This document shows positions 46,356-59,900 of a stretch of DNA of 64,000 nucleotides, piece by piece (the first letter of the stretch is position 1; every line of letters begins with the position of its first letter). Source of the DNA: Calcarisporiella thermophila CBS 279.70 (lineage: Eukaryota > Calcarisporiellomycota); assembly GCF_041956535.1 (NCBI RefSeq), contig NW_027192201.1, positions 548,206-612,205 of the forward strand. The letters are read 5' to 3'. The notes below the pieces were generated by a model. It saw nothing but the letters and a program-made list of their open reading frames with translations. It searched no databases and was not told where the DNA came from. The position numbers were made by a program, and so were the translations under genes.

Positions 46356-47279
46356 CTAAGCTTTCAAAATCTTAGGTTTTGAATATAACAATACTTGGTA
46401 AACAATCCAAGCATCTACAGATACTTGGAAAAGGCCACTCACCAAAAATTGGAGTGGGGAGTTGTTTGTGAAGTAATAAATTGTCTTGCCAGCATCGCCC
46501 AGCAGATTTGAAACGACTAAGATAATGCTTAATCCCTCAGTAGATTTTCGGGTATAATTCGTGAGGGCTTGTGGAATAGGGACGCTGGCTTCGAGACTAG
46601 TTGATATAAAACCCAATAATTCCACCGCGAAGTAGGTTGAGCCAAATACCAGGTAAAAAATTATCAGAGATAGGCAACTGGTGATTAAAAAATTCACATA
46701 AAAAGAAAACCGCGGCCATCTCCAAAACTGCGAGATAATGGAAGGTGCACCAGCACGAGCTCGAGGACGTTGCAGGTAGACACAACGCTCTAGAAGTAGT
46801 AGTTGAAGTATTATCATTACGATAGATTGCCATAAAAGTGTGATGTCAAAACGTTTTCCGAACCTTTCTTAGACAAATATAGTATGAATATATAAGATAA
46901 AAACAGAAATAAAAAATAAGCTACCAAAAAAATATACGAAATAAACTGGCCATCAGCAATAGTCCACAAGAATCAATACTGAACCCGATTTCGCCATCTT
47001 CATGAGTCAATTGACTGTGAACTCTAGTAGGCCTTTTGGAAAGCAGCAAACGATATTGGTCTAATCAGGAAATATTTAATTAAATAATATTGATGATTTG
47101 AATGCTTAAGTTCTCTTTCTGACCTAGTAGAGGGAAAGCGGGTCCTATGACCTTATTTTAGAAAAAATAATAGTAATAAAGTATTAACTTATTAAGACCG
47201 AGTACTAAATAAAACCAACCATGCCCAAAGAGAATATCATTCCTGCGACACTTCTACTGTCTGAGTTACTTGAAGTCAT
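46356..47279 (-). CDS. PQ-loop repeat membrane protein (SLC66A2/PQLC1-like)
   Basis: Five exons, read with consistent phase: MTSSNSDSRSVAGMIFSLGM; VIGPAFPLLDQYRLLLSKRP (first P-x-x-x-Q-type loop); EIGFSIDSCGLLLMASLFRI; FFWFGKRFDITLLWQSIVMI; a cytosolic linker LQRPRARAGAPSI; three further membrane segments; and the second loop PIPQALTNYTRKSTEGLSII, followed by LVVSNLLGDAGKTIYYFTNN and a final membrane segment. The FGKRFDxxLLWQSIVMI and PxPQ...STEGLS...GDxxKTxYF blocks match SLC66A2. Family members sit in endosomal/lysosomal (vacuolar) or Golgi membranes; the substrate is unknown. Shorter than the human protein mainly in loops. Confidence 0.88.
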
Positions 47280-47741
47280 CCTTGATGAGTGTATTCAATA
47301 ATAAATTGAACGAGAATATTGTGGGGGGAATTATATGTGGCTTATCCGAAAATCACTGTAAAGAATATTATACTTCATGCTCAAATAAAACTTACAACGA
47401 CTATCAATAAAAAAACCATATAATAGTAATAGTAATTATGTTATAATCATTAATTATTTTGTAATATACACCATATATGCGGAGTTGAGATAATTTACAA
47501 AATTCAACAATAATAGATTTTAATGAATTAATCCAATCATTTTCAATTTAATTGAATATTTTTTCGAGAATTGTTTCATTTTTTGTGATTTTCCAAAATT
47601 TTTAAAATTTCTTTTATATATATTTATGATTGGTCTTAAATCCTTCGAAATTATAAATTGGAATTATTGAAGTATATATTAATTTAGGTTTATTTATATA
47701 CCGAAATATTTAAATATGAGAGAATGTATTAATATTTTAGA
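47280..47741. other. Very AT-rich spacer
   Basis: About 460 bp between ALG2 and the PQ-loop gene, both on the minus strand. Extremely AT-rich, with repeated TTTATATATA-like runs near 47610. No gene; probably 3' flank plus promoter. Confidence 0.45.
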
Positions 47742-49496
47742 TTAAGAAAGATATTTAGAATAAAGAAAAAACGAACAAAATATTAATATAATAACTACTA
47801 GAGCGAATGATCGAGTGTGAAAATCTGAGAGTGCCACCGAAATTGATGTTGCTCTATGCTCCATAGAGCTCATAGTCAACTCTAGATTATCAATAAATGA
47901 TTGCAACGAGAATGAATTTTCCACACGTTTCCGTCCACGTTCGCCCATATTTTTGCAATCCACTTGGCCAGTTACGATCCTTGCAATCGAAAACGCCCAT
48001 GTTTCTACATTTGGTTCACAAAGAAAACCAGTGACACCATCCAAAATGGTCTCTGTTGGACCACCACTATTTACCGCAATCACAGGCACACGTGCGTACA
48101 TGGCCTCAATAGGAACAATACCGAAATGCTCTTTATCTGGGGTATATAGAAGGCAGAGAGTGTTGGAGAGCAAGAACGTGCGCTGTTGCTCACTGAATGA
48201 GCACAAGAAGAGAACCTGCGTATCGTGTGGGGGTGTTTCGAGTGTCCCTGGAAAAATTGTACTGGTAGTTAAACCATAATTTCTGGCTAGTAGATCCAGC
48301 TCCTGGTGATATTCCACGTTTTCTGGTACCCTTTTGTCATATCCCCCTTTGGATATATATTATTAATATACAATTCGTGAGAAGACTAGCAAGAGTATCA
48401 TACCCGCAATCACAAGACGCAGATTGTTAAACTCAGATTGAGAAACAAAGTCTATATCTTTCAACTTGGCAAATGCATGAATAGCCAGTGCAATGTTCTT
48501 CTTGCGCTCATATCGATTTATGGAGAGTATTAATTTACGCTGGCTAAATAAAAGTAAGTAGAGATTATTTAGAATTAGAATGATTTCAAATTTAAAGGCG
48601 AATTATAACTACGTTTTCAGATTTGCTACGGATGGATCAGCTAGGTTCAATTTCTTGTCATAGGCATCTAATTGTATACCAGGATATAAAGTGTGTGGCG
48701 TTGTCTTGATTGAGCGGAAAGTCTGTTGAAAGATTCTAGCAGTGAAATCGCTATTAACGACAATACAGTCAGCAGTTCCTAATAATAATATTATGAGGGC
48801 TCGGTTTGTCGCCAAAAAATAAAACGGTGAATAGCAACCTGTTGTCCATTCTTCTAGCAGGTCTAAAGGGAGTCTATATAGTTTTTTCAGAATTGATTGT
48901 CGTTGAGTGAGAAGCATATCAGGAAAATGGCAATAAAAAAGAACCTGATGAACGAAAACATGTTTATATTAGCATGCTTTTAGTCAGAGCTTGGAGAATA
49001 TCTGCAGTTTACTTTTGCCCTAGTGACTAATCGCAGTATGGGAACTGAAGTGGAGAGTTGATCTATAAAAATAATATCATATTGATCTCCCTCCAAAATA
49101 AGTGAACAAGTGAGATGCAGCTGCCGTAATATAGCACAAATAATATAGAAATGGCCACAAAGAGTACGCGGGAATAGATTGTTGCCTCGAATGCGAACAT
49201 CCAGTGTACCTAGAGTGTTCAAACAGTTTAGTAAATTTTAACATGATTGATTAGATTACTTATACCATCTCGAGTCTCCTGAAAACAATGATTTTGATCG
49301 TGATGAGATGTGTACAATACAACGGAATGTCCCTTATTTTGAAGGCCCACTGCAGCATCAACCACCAGTCTCTCTGCGCCCCCTAGATACAAATATATGT
49401 GTAAGCTTACGTGCAAATGAAAAAGACACATGAAAACCAACCAATTCCAAGATCAGGGTGAATGAAAGCGACACGCAGCGAGCGTTTGGGTGGCAT
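47742..49496 (-). CDS. ALG2: Alg2 alpha-1,3/1,6-mannosyltransferase
   Basis: Adds the second and third mannoses to the dolichol-linked N-glycan precursor on the cytosolic face of the ER. The start MPPKRSLRVAFIHPDLGIG leads through an intron to GGAERLVVDAAVGLQNKGH, the conserved N-terminal GT-B motif. Then come YDIIFIDQLSTSVPILRL, VLFYCHFPDMLLTQR, LYRLPLDLLEEWTTG, TADCIVVNSDFTARIF, LILSINRYERKKN, and the donor-site EX7E block EHFGIVPIEAMYARVPVIAV with NSGGPTETI. A C-terminal hydrophobic segment (SFALVVIILIFCSFFLYS) would anchor it. About seven exons. All catalytic landmarks are present, so it is expected to be active. Confidence 0.95.
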
Positions 49497-49973
49497 ATTT
49501 CATAAATAATTTATTTGCAATTCATACAGTATAACAGACTTGTCACTCTTTAGAAGTAATTTTATACTGCGCCCCATATAGAATAGTTCAAATTCAATAT
49601 TTATAAACCAGTACTTTAAAATTGGCAAACAATTACTGTAGTTTATTGGAATTTATAGGCTATTATTACAAGATCATTTAATCGAAATATCTTTAGTATC
49701 AAATTTATTCACAAAAATTAGTTGAGCTGTATTGCATTCTCGATAGTTACGATTTAACAGAAAGTAAGTGTTTAAATCTATATATAGGATATTTCGGACC
49801 CTGAATTAAAGCTTTTATCAAACTGGCTCGTTTAATACAAGATATTCGCAAGCTATAATCCTTTGAATGGGTGTAAATTTTTCAACTAGAGTCATATGTT
49901 GCTCATATCACTAATTCTTGTTCATCCAAAGCAAGATTGCCGAAAGAAGCTCTAAATCAAAATATACCAGAAG
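49497..49973. other. AT-rich spacer, nothing recognised
   Basis: About 475 bp between the NASP-like stop and the ALG2 start, both on the minus strand. Confidence 0.4.
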
Positions 49974-51429
49974 CTAAGCCTTTGGTCTCTTTGTTGTTGA
50001 CTCACTTGGAATTTGGTTTGACTCCACAGCATCTTCAGATTCTTGCTTTCGCTTACGGTCTCCTTCACTGGCTATTCCATTATTTTGGCTGGCAACATCT
50101 TTTTGTGGTCCATTCTTTGTAGAACGTATCAGAGAAGTCAGATCATGGACGGCAGTAGTCACGGTGGCCTTAGATGCATTTGCAGAATTGCCGGATATCG
50201 TGTTACGAATCATGGTCTCTATATCAGATTTACCAGATGCCTGTAAAGAATTGATATCTTCGAGCTGTTGTATTAATAAAGGATTTGATCTGAAATTAGC
50301 ATTATTATAATAGGTGAATTAACTGAAAATAATATTATATTACCTTCTGCTCCATATCGGGCAATAGTCCTTCGATTTCTTCAATTTCCTCCTCTATATC
50401 AACAGGAATTTCCGTGGTAACGTTCCTTTCCTTTCCTTTTTCACTCTCACTCGAATTTGAAGTCTTTAGGTCGCGTTGTTGTCGTAAAAATTCTAGACGC
50501 TGATGCAATACTTGTGTGGCCTTCACAATATGTTCTGCAGCAAGATGTTGCTCTGATGAACTAAATTCATAAGCTAGAGCTAATTTATAGTGCGCCTCAG
50601 CCAATTGTCGGTCGTTGGGAGAGAGAAGGCCAGCTTTGATTTGTAAAGCCTCCTTATAGTCAACTACTGCTTGATCAAAATTTTCTAAGGTATTAAAGAA
50701 AACATTTGAAAAAGAATAAATTGGTAATTCGAAATAAGTCGAATTAACAAATTCTAGTTAGGAAGTGTGAATATTACCAGATTCCAGTGATACATCACCG
50801 AGTGCAAGTAGAACGTCTCCCAGTTTTAGCTTGGCATCTCTTGTAGTCATGTCACTGTATATCAATCTTGCTAAATCCAAAATTTCCCAAGCATACGTCA
50901 AGTCATCTCCAGAATCATCCTCTTTTTCCTCTTCATTTTCACTGTTTTCATTTTTTTCATCGGTATCTGGATCGGGATCAGCTTCGAAATTAATGCGCGC
51001 TTTGCTAGGACAGGAAGCTGATATATATTATATAACTGATTTAATATGAAGCTATTTAGTTCAAATGAAATGCTAGCAAACCTTGTGGCAGTGATTCGTC
51101 CTTATCTTTGATAACATTACCACCTAGTACAGAGTTCTGCTGAATAGCACTGTGAAGTAAAGCCCGTCCATAAAGTAAATAGGCATCTGCGCACATAGGG
51201 GATCTTTCACCATATTCTCGTCCACTAGAAAATGTAGATTAATATCAGTTTTAATTTTTCGTTTAATTCTACATCATTACAGGATCTCGGAGGCTTCTCC
51301 AAATCGTTGTACGGATATCTCATATTCTTGCAAAGCAAAAGAGCGGGTTCCTTCATCCAGAAGCTCGTTCACTCTTTCTATAATGGAGGAATTCGCATCT
51401 GCTGAATCTGTTTTTTGTTTATCAGACAT
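49974..51429 (-). CDS. NASP/Sim3/Hif1-type histone H3 chaperone (SHNi-TPR)
   Basis: Start at 51429, MSDKQKTDSADANSSIIERV. TPR units: LLDEGTRSFALQEYEISVQR with FGEASEIL; ADAYLLYGRALLHSAIQQ; interrupted by a long acidic insert (DPDPDTDEKNENSENEEKED), the hallmark of NASP proteins; AWEILDLARLIYSD; VLLALGDVSLES/ENFDQAVVDY; LSPNDRQLAEAHYKLALAYE; HIVKATQVLHQRLEFL. A coiled coil (IEEEIEEIEGLLPDMEQKV) follows. The C-terminus is basic/disordered with an NLS-like KRKQES ... TTKRPKA. These proteins hold H3-H4 and deliver H3/CENP-A to chromatin. Around six exons. Confidence 0.9.
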
Positions 51430-51742
51430 TATATCGTATAGCTAATATAAGACGAAGATTCATTTTGTTTTTTTCGTGTCGCGAATTATTACGATCGCCC
51501 TCAACAGATCTTAATTGGTTACATCCAAATAAACGAAACCGAGAAAACTAATACCGTTTTTTTATTTCCATCAGCTTAATTATTCTAATCAGTCATTTTT
51601 TTATTTTCACCAACTCAGCAATACGTGCAATTCAATTGAAGTGGAAAGAATTTTTTTCTTTATTATTATTATTACAATCAAATCAAAATCCAGCTTATGT
51701 TTTGTTGTTTCTACGTCAATACCATTTACAATATTTTAAATA
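51430..51742. other. Divergent promoter region
   Basis: About 310 bp between the ATGs of the NASP-like (minus) and CLIP-170-like (plus) genes. AT-rich with T runs; it must hold both promoters. No specific site identified. Confidence 0.5.
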
Positions 51743-54448
51743 ATGACCAAATCTTCGATTCCTACCCCAACCGCTTCTCCTAAGAGGAGATCACTTGGCT
51801 CATCGCGCGGTTTTTCCTATCGTTCCATGAGTGCCGAGGAAGAGGCTTATCTTGCCGAAGCCTTGGCTAACACAAGTCCTGAACTACTCGCTGAAATGCA
51901 GGCATTTGCAACTCAGGGCAAGATGACAAACAGTAACCAGCCGAACATTTCTCAGCGCAGAGTATCTTTGTCTGCTGTTTATCGAAAACCTAGTATGACA
52001 CGTGCACCGCTGCCCAATTTCTTTGATTCAGTATCTTCCACCTCTTCTAGCCCAGCGAATTTCTCCCAAATATACCACAATGAGAGCAGAATAGCCCCTG
52101 ATAATACAGAGCGCCCTAAGACTCCAACTTCAAGAAATTCTCTACCAGGTCTCTCAGGTATCCCGAGAACTCCCACATCTCGAACGCGTACTGCGACAAC
52201 TTCTCCCCTTAAAGTCGGCGATCGTGTAATGGTTGAATCTATGGGATCTTCAGGCACTCTACGTTTTCTTGGACAAACTCAATTTAAACCTGGAAGTTGG
52301 GCGGGTGTGGAGTTAGATCAACAAGGTTCAGGGAAAAATGATGGATCTGTTCAAGGGTAATACCGTAAATCTTATGCATTAGTAGGAGACAGCTATTTTA
52401 TTCTATACTTTTTGGTTAATTCTTTTAGTGTGAAATATTTCGATTGTGCTCCCAAAACAGGAATTTTTGTGTTGGCCTCCAAAGTGACAAAACTCTCATC
52501 CACTACCCCCAAACGCCGTTCTAGAGCGTCGTCCATTGTTCGCCCTTCCTCTGCTGCCAGTACGACTACAAATGAAATGCCTCTAATACAAGGCTCGTCT
52601 GCTCACCATGTAGCTATGGCAACAGCGCGCATTACCGCAGGTTCAATTGCTTCTCGCTATCTCCACGTAACTGCTTCGCAGTTGAAACAGAGAGCTCTCG
52701 CAAAAGCAGAGATGACTACTACATCTGAACGCATGCCTCCTCCACCGCAACCGTCCAGTTCAGTCAGAGCAAATTCCCCTGGAATAACGCGTAAGCACTC
52801 TTTTGGGCGTCAAAGTTTGGGTAACCATCGCCCTAATAGCCGCCCAAGTTCCACTCAGCCGACACACCCTAGCTCTTCGGCAAAAGAATATTCTACCTCT
52901 CGCATGCAAACAGAGCCTAATCGCCTATCTCACTACCGAAGCATGTCTGCCTCTTCGTCGAGCTCTGCTGGTATGGGTCATGTTTCTCCTGCTCGATCAC
53001 CAAAACTTGGCTCCTCTGGTCGTGGGTCACGCCCACCTACTCCCTCTTTGACTGAAGCACTTCAACAACAGGATTTATATGCTGAGGCTATTCGTAAGCA
53101 ATGGGATGAAGAAAAAGAAATATGGGTTGCGGAGCGTCATCAGAAAGATACTCATATTCGACGACTCGAAGAGGAGCGAAATCAATTAGAGAGGCGAGTG
53201 GCAGAGCTTGAATGTTTGCTAGCTCGGCAGAGAGTACCTGAAAGGCGACCGCTAGAAGAACCTGAAGATGGTCGTCAAACTCGTCACAGCATCCTTATTT
53301 CTGAGGATGGAGGGGAGAAAATTCTTGAGCTTACGGATCTGGTAAATCAAAAGGATGAGCAAGTTAAACTACTTGAAATAGAAGTTACTCGGTTGCAGCA
53401 CCAATTGAAAACTCGCGAGTCAGAATGGAGCGAGAGATTAGCAAAGACGGAAAAGGAGAACATCTCACCTGCGGATACGGAAATCATAAGTGAAAAGAGG
53501 CGACTTAGAGAGAAAATTGAGCGACTGGAACGTCAACTCCAAAATGGCAGTGGTGTTACCGAGGGTGAGGAGAAACGGCTGTTGAAGGAAAAACTAGCGG
53601 AATATGAGGAACAAATCGCTGCTTTGAAAGACGTAATGAGCGAACTACAACGAGTCAATAACGTTACAAGCAATGAGAATCGTAAACTTATGGCCGAGCA
53701 CGAAAAATTAATAGACGCACACCGACACCTTGAAACTGAACTGATTCAGCTGATGGATGAATTGGAGCGTTTGCACGGTGAAAATTCAAAGGCAAGGCTC
53801 GGCGTTGAGAAGGGCATTGATTCTGATGAGGGTCATGAGCTTGAAAAGCTTAAGCAACAATTAACGGAAAAACAGGCGGTGCTTGATCATCTTCGCAAAC
53901 AGCATGCTACTGAGGTGCGTGAAATGCGTGAGAAAATTGCTGAATTAGAGAAGAGTAAACAGCAAGAAATTAGCAGTTTAAGCAAAGATGTAGCAGAGCT
54001 GGAATCTTTAGTCGAAGCTAAGATATTTAGAGAATCTGACTTGGAGGAAATGCTAGAGGCCGAGAGAAAGCAAGTCAAACGGTTAAAAGAGGAGCTGTCA
54101 GAACTACGCCAAATGCGCCCACCTATTTTTGATATTAAACGCACGTCAAATTCTGAACGCGTCATATCATCTGATATAGAAGAGCCTGAAAGACTTTACT
54201 GTGATATATGCGATGTTCGTGGTCATGATATTGTCACTTGTAAGGCGACCATCAGTGACGGTGCATTCTCTCAGAAAGACACCAATGGGGCAAGCAAAAA
54301 TAACCGTCCGGTAAGCCGTACTATTTTCAATAGGTATTGTCATTATTCATTAATGCCTGTTTGTATTATCTTCTAGTATTGTGCTAATTGCGAGCAATTT
54401 GGTCTTCATTGGACCAAAGATTGTCCCAACGAAGATGAGACATTTTAA
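51743..54448 (+). CDS. CLIP-170-like microtubule plus-end protein (CAP-Gly)
   Basis: A plus-end tracking protein (relatives: Tip1 in fission yeast, Bik1 in budding yeast, human CLIP1). A Ser/Pro-rich N-terminus with several SP/TP sites leads to one CAP-Gly domain: VGDRVMVESMGSSGTLRFLG; QTQFKPGSWAGVELDQQGSG; KNDGSVQG, intron, VKYFDCAPKTGIFV. A basic Ser-rich region follows, then a long coiled coil from about residue 435 to 790 (for example VAERHQKDTHIRRLEEERNQ). The C-terminus carries two zinc-knuckle-like fingers, LYCDICDVRGHDIVTC and, in the last exon, YCANCEQFGLHWTKDCP, as in human CLIP-170. About 855 aa in three exons. The finger and the CAP-Gly GKNDG motif are intact. Confidence 0.93.
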
Positions 54449-55167
54449 TAATTTCTTGGAATATATATCGAATCATAATACCCCTAATATTTTACTGTAT
54501 TTTGTGTGCGAATATGTCCTTAATATTAAATTGGCTAATGATATAAACTTATATACATGGTTTATTCTATTTGTATTGGAGTAAAACTGTTGATTACTGC
54601 CGAGTTTATTAAATTGCATATAGATTTTGCAACTCACAGTTTTACGCATTACTACATATTATTAGCGTGTCATCCATTAATATAACCAACCTTTAAAATG
54701 CCCGTAACTTTTGATCTTGCAAATGTCCACTTGCTTTTGATCCAATTATATTTCTCTCTCCTTTAAAAACTTCAATTGTGGTGTCTTATAGATATATTAT
54801 TATAGAGTGATTATAAAAGAATGTAGTTTTTCATTATATTTTTACGCGATCTTCAAAATTTTCCATTCACGTAGGTATATTAAGACGGATATAAATACTA
54901 CCAATGCACCTTTTCTAGTACCAAGGCATTAGATTTTTATTGATATATTCTCACAATTTAACAAAATGTCAAAATTGAATATAACTATGCATGTTGATGA
55001 ACAACGTGCTAGGAATTTAGAGTTTTATATTTTCATCATCCAATAATATTAAACACATTAATGCAACGTCTTATCTCCGGCAGAGTATTGATAATGATTT
55101 AAAAGTCTGGGGCTTAGATGATTGTATTTCATTCTACATTATCGTTATTTTTTAACTCATCGATGAA
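54449..55167. other. AT-rich spacer, nothing recognised
   Basis: About 720 bp between the CLIP-170-like and endopolyphosphatase genes, both on the plus strand. No open frame or clear repeat. Confidence 0.4.
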
Positions 55168-56766
55168 ATGAGACAGTGCACTTTACTTACTGTAGCCCTA
55201 TTTTTTTCTACCTCTTTCGCGGCAATTCAGTTACCATTTTCTTCGCCATTTGTCGAAGAATTACATCAGCCAAAGAACCTAGTAGAAGAGAAGTTACATG
55301 GGCGTTTTCTTCATATCACTGATCTACATCCAGACAAGTACTATAGAAAACGTGCTAGCTTCAAATCAGCTTGTCACGAATTCCCTAAAAAGAAAAAGAA
55401 AAATAAAAAAGCTGGGACGTATGGTGCACCCGGGTACGATTGCGATTCGCCCACTGCATTAATAGATACAACTTTTAGTTGGCTTAACAAACATGTTAAG
55501 CATAATATAGATTTTATCGTTTGGACAGGCGATAATGTTCGGTAATTCTATTTCTAACGCGTATGCTAATATCGGGTTTAAATTATATATTTATTTGAAT
55601 CTAGCCATGACAGTGACAACAAAAGACCACGTACAGCAGACGAGCTATTTGAATCAAACAAAATAATTGCGAAAAAATTTTTAAATTTTCTGAATGTCTC
55701 TAGTCACGAAGGCTTCTCTCGATCCATTCCCATTATCCCAACAATTGGAAATAATGACGTGTTTCCTCATAACGTTTTATGGCCGGGTCCAAACAGAGAA
55801 TTACGTCGATTCTCTGAGGTATGGGAACCATATATTCCTGTTAATCAGCAGCCTTTATTCCGTTCGGGAGGATACTTTATGGTTGATATAGTAGAAGGAA
55901 AATTGCGAGTTATTTCGTTAAACACCATGTATTTTTTTAAGAATAACGGTGCAGTCCGTGGGTGCAGCCGAAAGAGACAACCTGGAACTCAGCAAATAAA
56001 ATGGCTTCGCAAAGAGCTTGAGCGGGCGCGTAAGGAAAATGTCAGAGTATATATTATAGGCCACATTGCACCATTGCAAAAAAACTACTTCCGGTCTTGT
56101 TTCTATGAATATGGCAAGTTAGCGCTCAAATACGGGGATGTGATCGTCGGTCAACTCTTTGGCCACAATAATCTAGACCATTTTTCGCTGATATCTAAGG
56201 ATGACCTTCGAAAGGCAAAGTTTTTAGGATCTCAAGAAGCTGGAAATACAACGAGAAATTATAGGCAGAAAAGTCTCTCACAAGGTATGGAAGGTTTAAG
56301 CCCGAAGGAAATTCTGAGTGCCCACTCTACGACGACATCCGAGATATCAGCATCCCTCATAGATTATATCGATGATCTTTTTGACATGTACAAAAATATT
56401 CCTCCGCGTGAAGATGATGGAGACGAGGATATAGTTTCACGAGAATATACGGTCATAAATGTAAGCCCTTCAGTGGTGCCAGTCTTCAACCCTACGCTCC
56501 GAGTTTTCAATTATAGTCTCGGAAATGGATCTGAATATCCATTTGGTGTTCCGCTTTCATACAGTCAGTTTTGGTTGAATGCTACTAAGTATAATTTACA
56601 GGAAAGCGAAGAGCCTGCATATGAGCTCGAATATTCGACAGATCGTGATTATCAGTTACCTGACCTTAAAATAGCGAGCTGGCTTCAACTAGGTCGTCGT
56701 TTGGTTAAAGAAGAGAAAATACGAAGAAGATATCTAAAATATCTGTTTGTGCATACGCGTGATTAG
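55168..56766 (+). CDS. PPN1: Vacuolar endopolyphosphatase (Ppn1-like)
   Basis: Cleaves long-chain polyphosphate inside the vacuole. Two exons, about 510 aa. An N-terminal hydrophobic signal/anchor starts MRQCTLLTVALFFSTSFAAI. Metallophosphatase motifs are in order: FLHITDLHPDKYY (D-x-H); FIVWTGDNVR, intron, HDSD; PIIPTIGNNDVFPHN; YIIGHIAP; GQLFGHNNLDHF. All metal ligands appear present. A basic KKKKKNKK run lies between the first and second motifs, and an acidic insert (PREDDGDEDIVS) before the C-terminal domain. The C-terminus ends basic (KEEKIRRRYLKYLFVHTRD). Fungal Ppn1 proteins are processed in the vacuole; no processing site was identified. Confidence 0.93.
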
Positions 56767-56975
56767 ACGTATTATTTCTTTTTACATTTGTATAGAATTG
56801 TATTTAACTGTATTTCATTTATGTAAGCTAGCAATGTTGCTCTTTTTCTCGCATATTGTATTGTGCAATATCGATCAGATTTACTGTCTGAAAGCTTCAT
56901 TACATTAAGATAAATATATAGCAGTCACGATATATAATTTCAAGTCCACGCGTTTGTTAACAGATTTCGAAATTA

Positions 56976-59900
56976 ATGATGAACGCAATAGAAGAATTTC
57001 GAGCATTACTCGTTGATTGTCTCGAAAATAGGCTGGCTACGGTAATAGATCCTTAAAAATTAATCGAAACGGTTTTTAGTATTAACTTATTTTTTGGTTA
57101 GGATCCTAATACAATTAGACATGATATTGAAGTTTATTACGGGTATGAAAATTTTGCATCATTTCAAATTATAAATCCTTTTATTATATTCATTTGTATA
57201 TTTCTGTACTCTCTAGCCTTTTTGAACTAGATGGACCGCCACCAAAAAAATGGAAACAAAGCCCTAAGGATATCATTAGTGAGAATTCCCTGCAGCGAGA
57301 GCAAGAGCTTGTAAATCTCTTGTTCTCTGAATTTACAAGGGCATTCCAGGCCACTGGTAATATGGTAAATTACAAGGTGCTTATTTTTCGGCAATTCTAT
57401 ACCATTTAAACATTTTTGCTCTCTTTATCTGAAATAGATGGAGCTTCTCAATGTCCTCATACAAACTGTTATTGTATCTTCTCCAACCAATTCAAAAATG
57501 AAATTAATCATCGCAATCTTGGACTCTCTGATCAACGATACGACTAAAACTGACGCTTTGCTCACTTGCGCGACTCCTCGTCTTGAATCCATTATACCTG
57601 CTCATATTTCCATTTCGCAGATAATGGAGCTATTAATACCATTCCTAGATATTTCTTCGTCTTCGTTTTGGGATGAAATTCTCCGCTGGTTACTTCGCTG
57701 CATCAAATCTAGTCCAACCCTTCTCCAGTCGATCCCAAGCACTTTAGGGATTAATCTAATCAAACAACTAATTCGACAGATAAACTTGCTACCTGCCAAA
57801 CTAGACCGGTGCAAACTTGAATCGATTAGTTTAGCTCAAGATTTAGTGACAACCTTGTTAAACGGCGTAGATGATTCTGATGGATGCATTTCTTACTATG
57901 AAGCCATCTTAGCTGTATGTATTGAATCTCTTTCATATTATTTTGATATTCGGAAAACTATATACATACTAAAACTTTTTTGAAGTATCCAGAAATGTTT
58001 GGAAGTATCACACGTGGCTCCTTTACTCAAAATATCCATTGGACTTTGGAAACTTTTGCAAATGATTTGAGCAAACGACGTCGGCACCTTGCTTTTCTTA
58101 TGATGCCACCTGGTAAGAAGTTTTAATATGATTAGAATATTCTATTAATACTTTAATTTTATCCCGTATTTTCAGATGCATCATGGCCTCTTATATCGCA
58201 AATTAGTCGCCGTCATGAGTATAGCGATTTAACTACACGTATAAGTTTTCGAATGTTTGATAGTGACTTGGTAAGATATAGCTACTTTGACAGAATTGTT
58301 ACCTATGTTATATGCATTCTATTCTATAGATTGAGTTTGTGCAAGAAGGAAATTCTACTGATTTTAATTCTCATTTCCGAGATATGCTTTTCCAACGTGC
58401 CCCAATGGATGAATACCGTACACTTATTAAATCCACAGGCGGTAACAGTCCAGACACAAACCTGGTGCGCAAAGCAATAGTTGAAAAGATAAAAGACGTT
58501 GTCAGATATATTCAAAGCATATCGAAATTCGATGAAATACGTTCAGGTATATAACTTAATCATCATTACAATATTTTTTCCATTTATTCCCTTAATATTT
58601 ATTAATTTCTTTAGATTTGATTCATCGGGAACAAGAAGTTGCCAGTGGGGAAGATCTCGAAATGGTGATCCCAGAAAACACGGATTTCTGGGAATTGATA
58701 ATCGAGACAGCTGACCAACTTTATAGTTTCGTTGCAAATGAGTAATTCACCCGCATTTTTCTTTTTTTATCCAAATTCCTAATATATTTTCTTGATAGCC
58801 TCATTTCTTATGAAGAGTTACTAAGAGATTTTTATCGCATGGTGCACCCAGAAAACGAAGATACAATTAATTCAAAGCATTGTCTTCAAAAGGATAATAC
58901 ATTAATATGGCTTCTACTACAGCTTTTTCGTATCCTTTACTCAGATTTAAATGAACTCGTCTTTATATGTTTATCAATAGTCTTTTTCTTTAACTCAACT
59001 CGTCTTTTCAGATATCGAGAAAATTGGGGCCAATGTTATAGCTAGAGATTTTGCTTCCGACGAACGGCTCTTTAATATGCTGGTCAAGCTACATAATGAC
59101 AAACAAGTTATTTCAAGGGATGCTTTTTATCTTAGAGATCTAGCGCTACCATGTGCAGTAAGCTATGCAAAAAATATTGTTAAGATTTCAAGTATATTTA
59201 ACTTTGTTTTGATTTTAGGTCAGTCACCAGCAAGCTCACATACGAGACAGAACTAATATCAAATACCGTCACCCACAACTTGCTCTCGCTCTTCCATATG
59301 CACCTATATGTTATCATTTGCAACAATATTTTGCGAATCATTACAAAGGTTTTTTTTTTTTCTCCTATTACCACAATTTTTTACTTATGCATTTTTGTCT
59401 CTTAGCCAACGCTACCAATCCGGATATTTTCCGTGATATATCGTTCCAGGAGGTTATAAAAATTGCGATGGAAAGTCAATTGCGTCAAAATGTAGTTCCA
59501 AATACTCTCTACGTACACTTAGTTCCAAACAAGCTGGAAGTAAGTGTCCTGGCGTTTCCTGGTGCCACTTATTTAAAAGGCGGTGTTCTCGGATATCAAT
59601 TACTTGACTTTTTGACCATTAACGCGAAACACCGGTAATTAAAGCCTGATCAGGTTCTAACTCTTATTTCTACTCATTATGTTGCCTTCTTTCAATATTT
59701 GCATAGGCTGATGCAACTTATCTACAAGATGATGTTTGATTCCGAGTCAGGTCCAAGAGTACAACTGGAGGGCTCAAGCCAAATAAACTGCGTTTCACCT
59801 TACGTACTCGATGTTGTTTATAAGCTATTACATAGTGCACCTTGTTCGTATGTATCAATATTTTTGGAGCTTAGCTTTGTTGACTTTAATTGTTTATTAT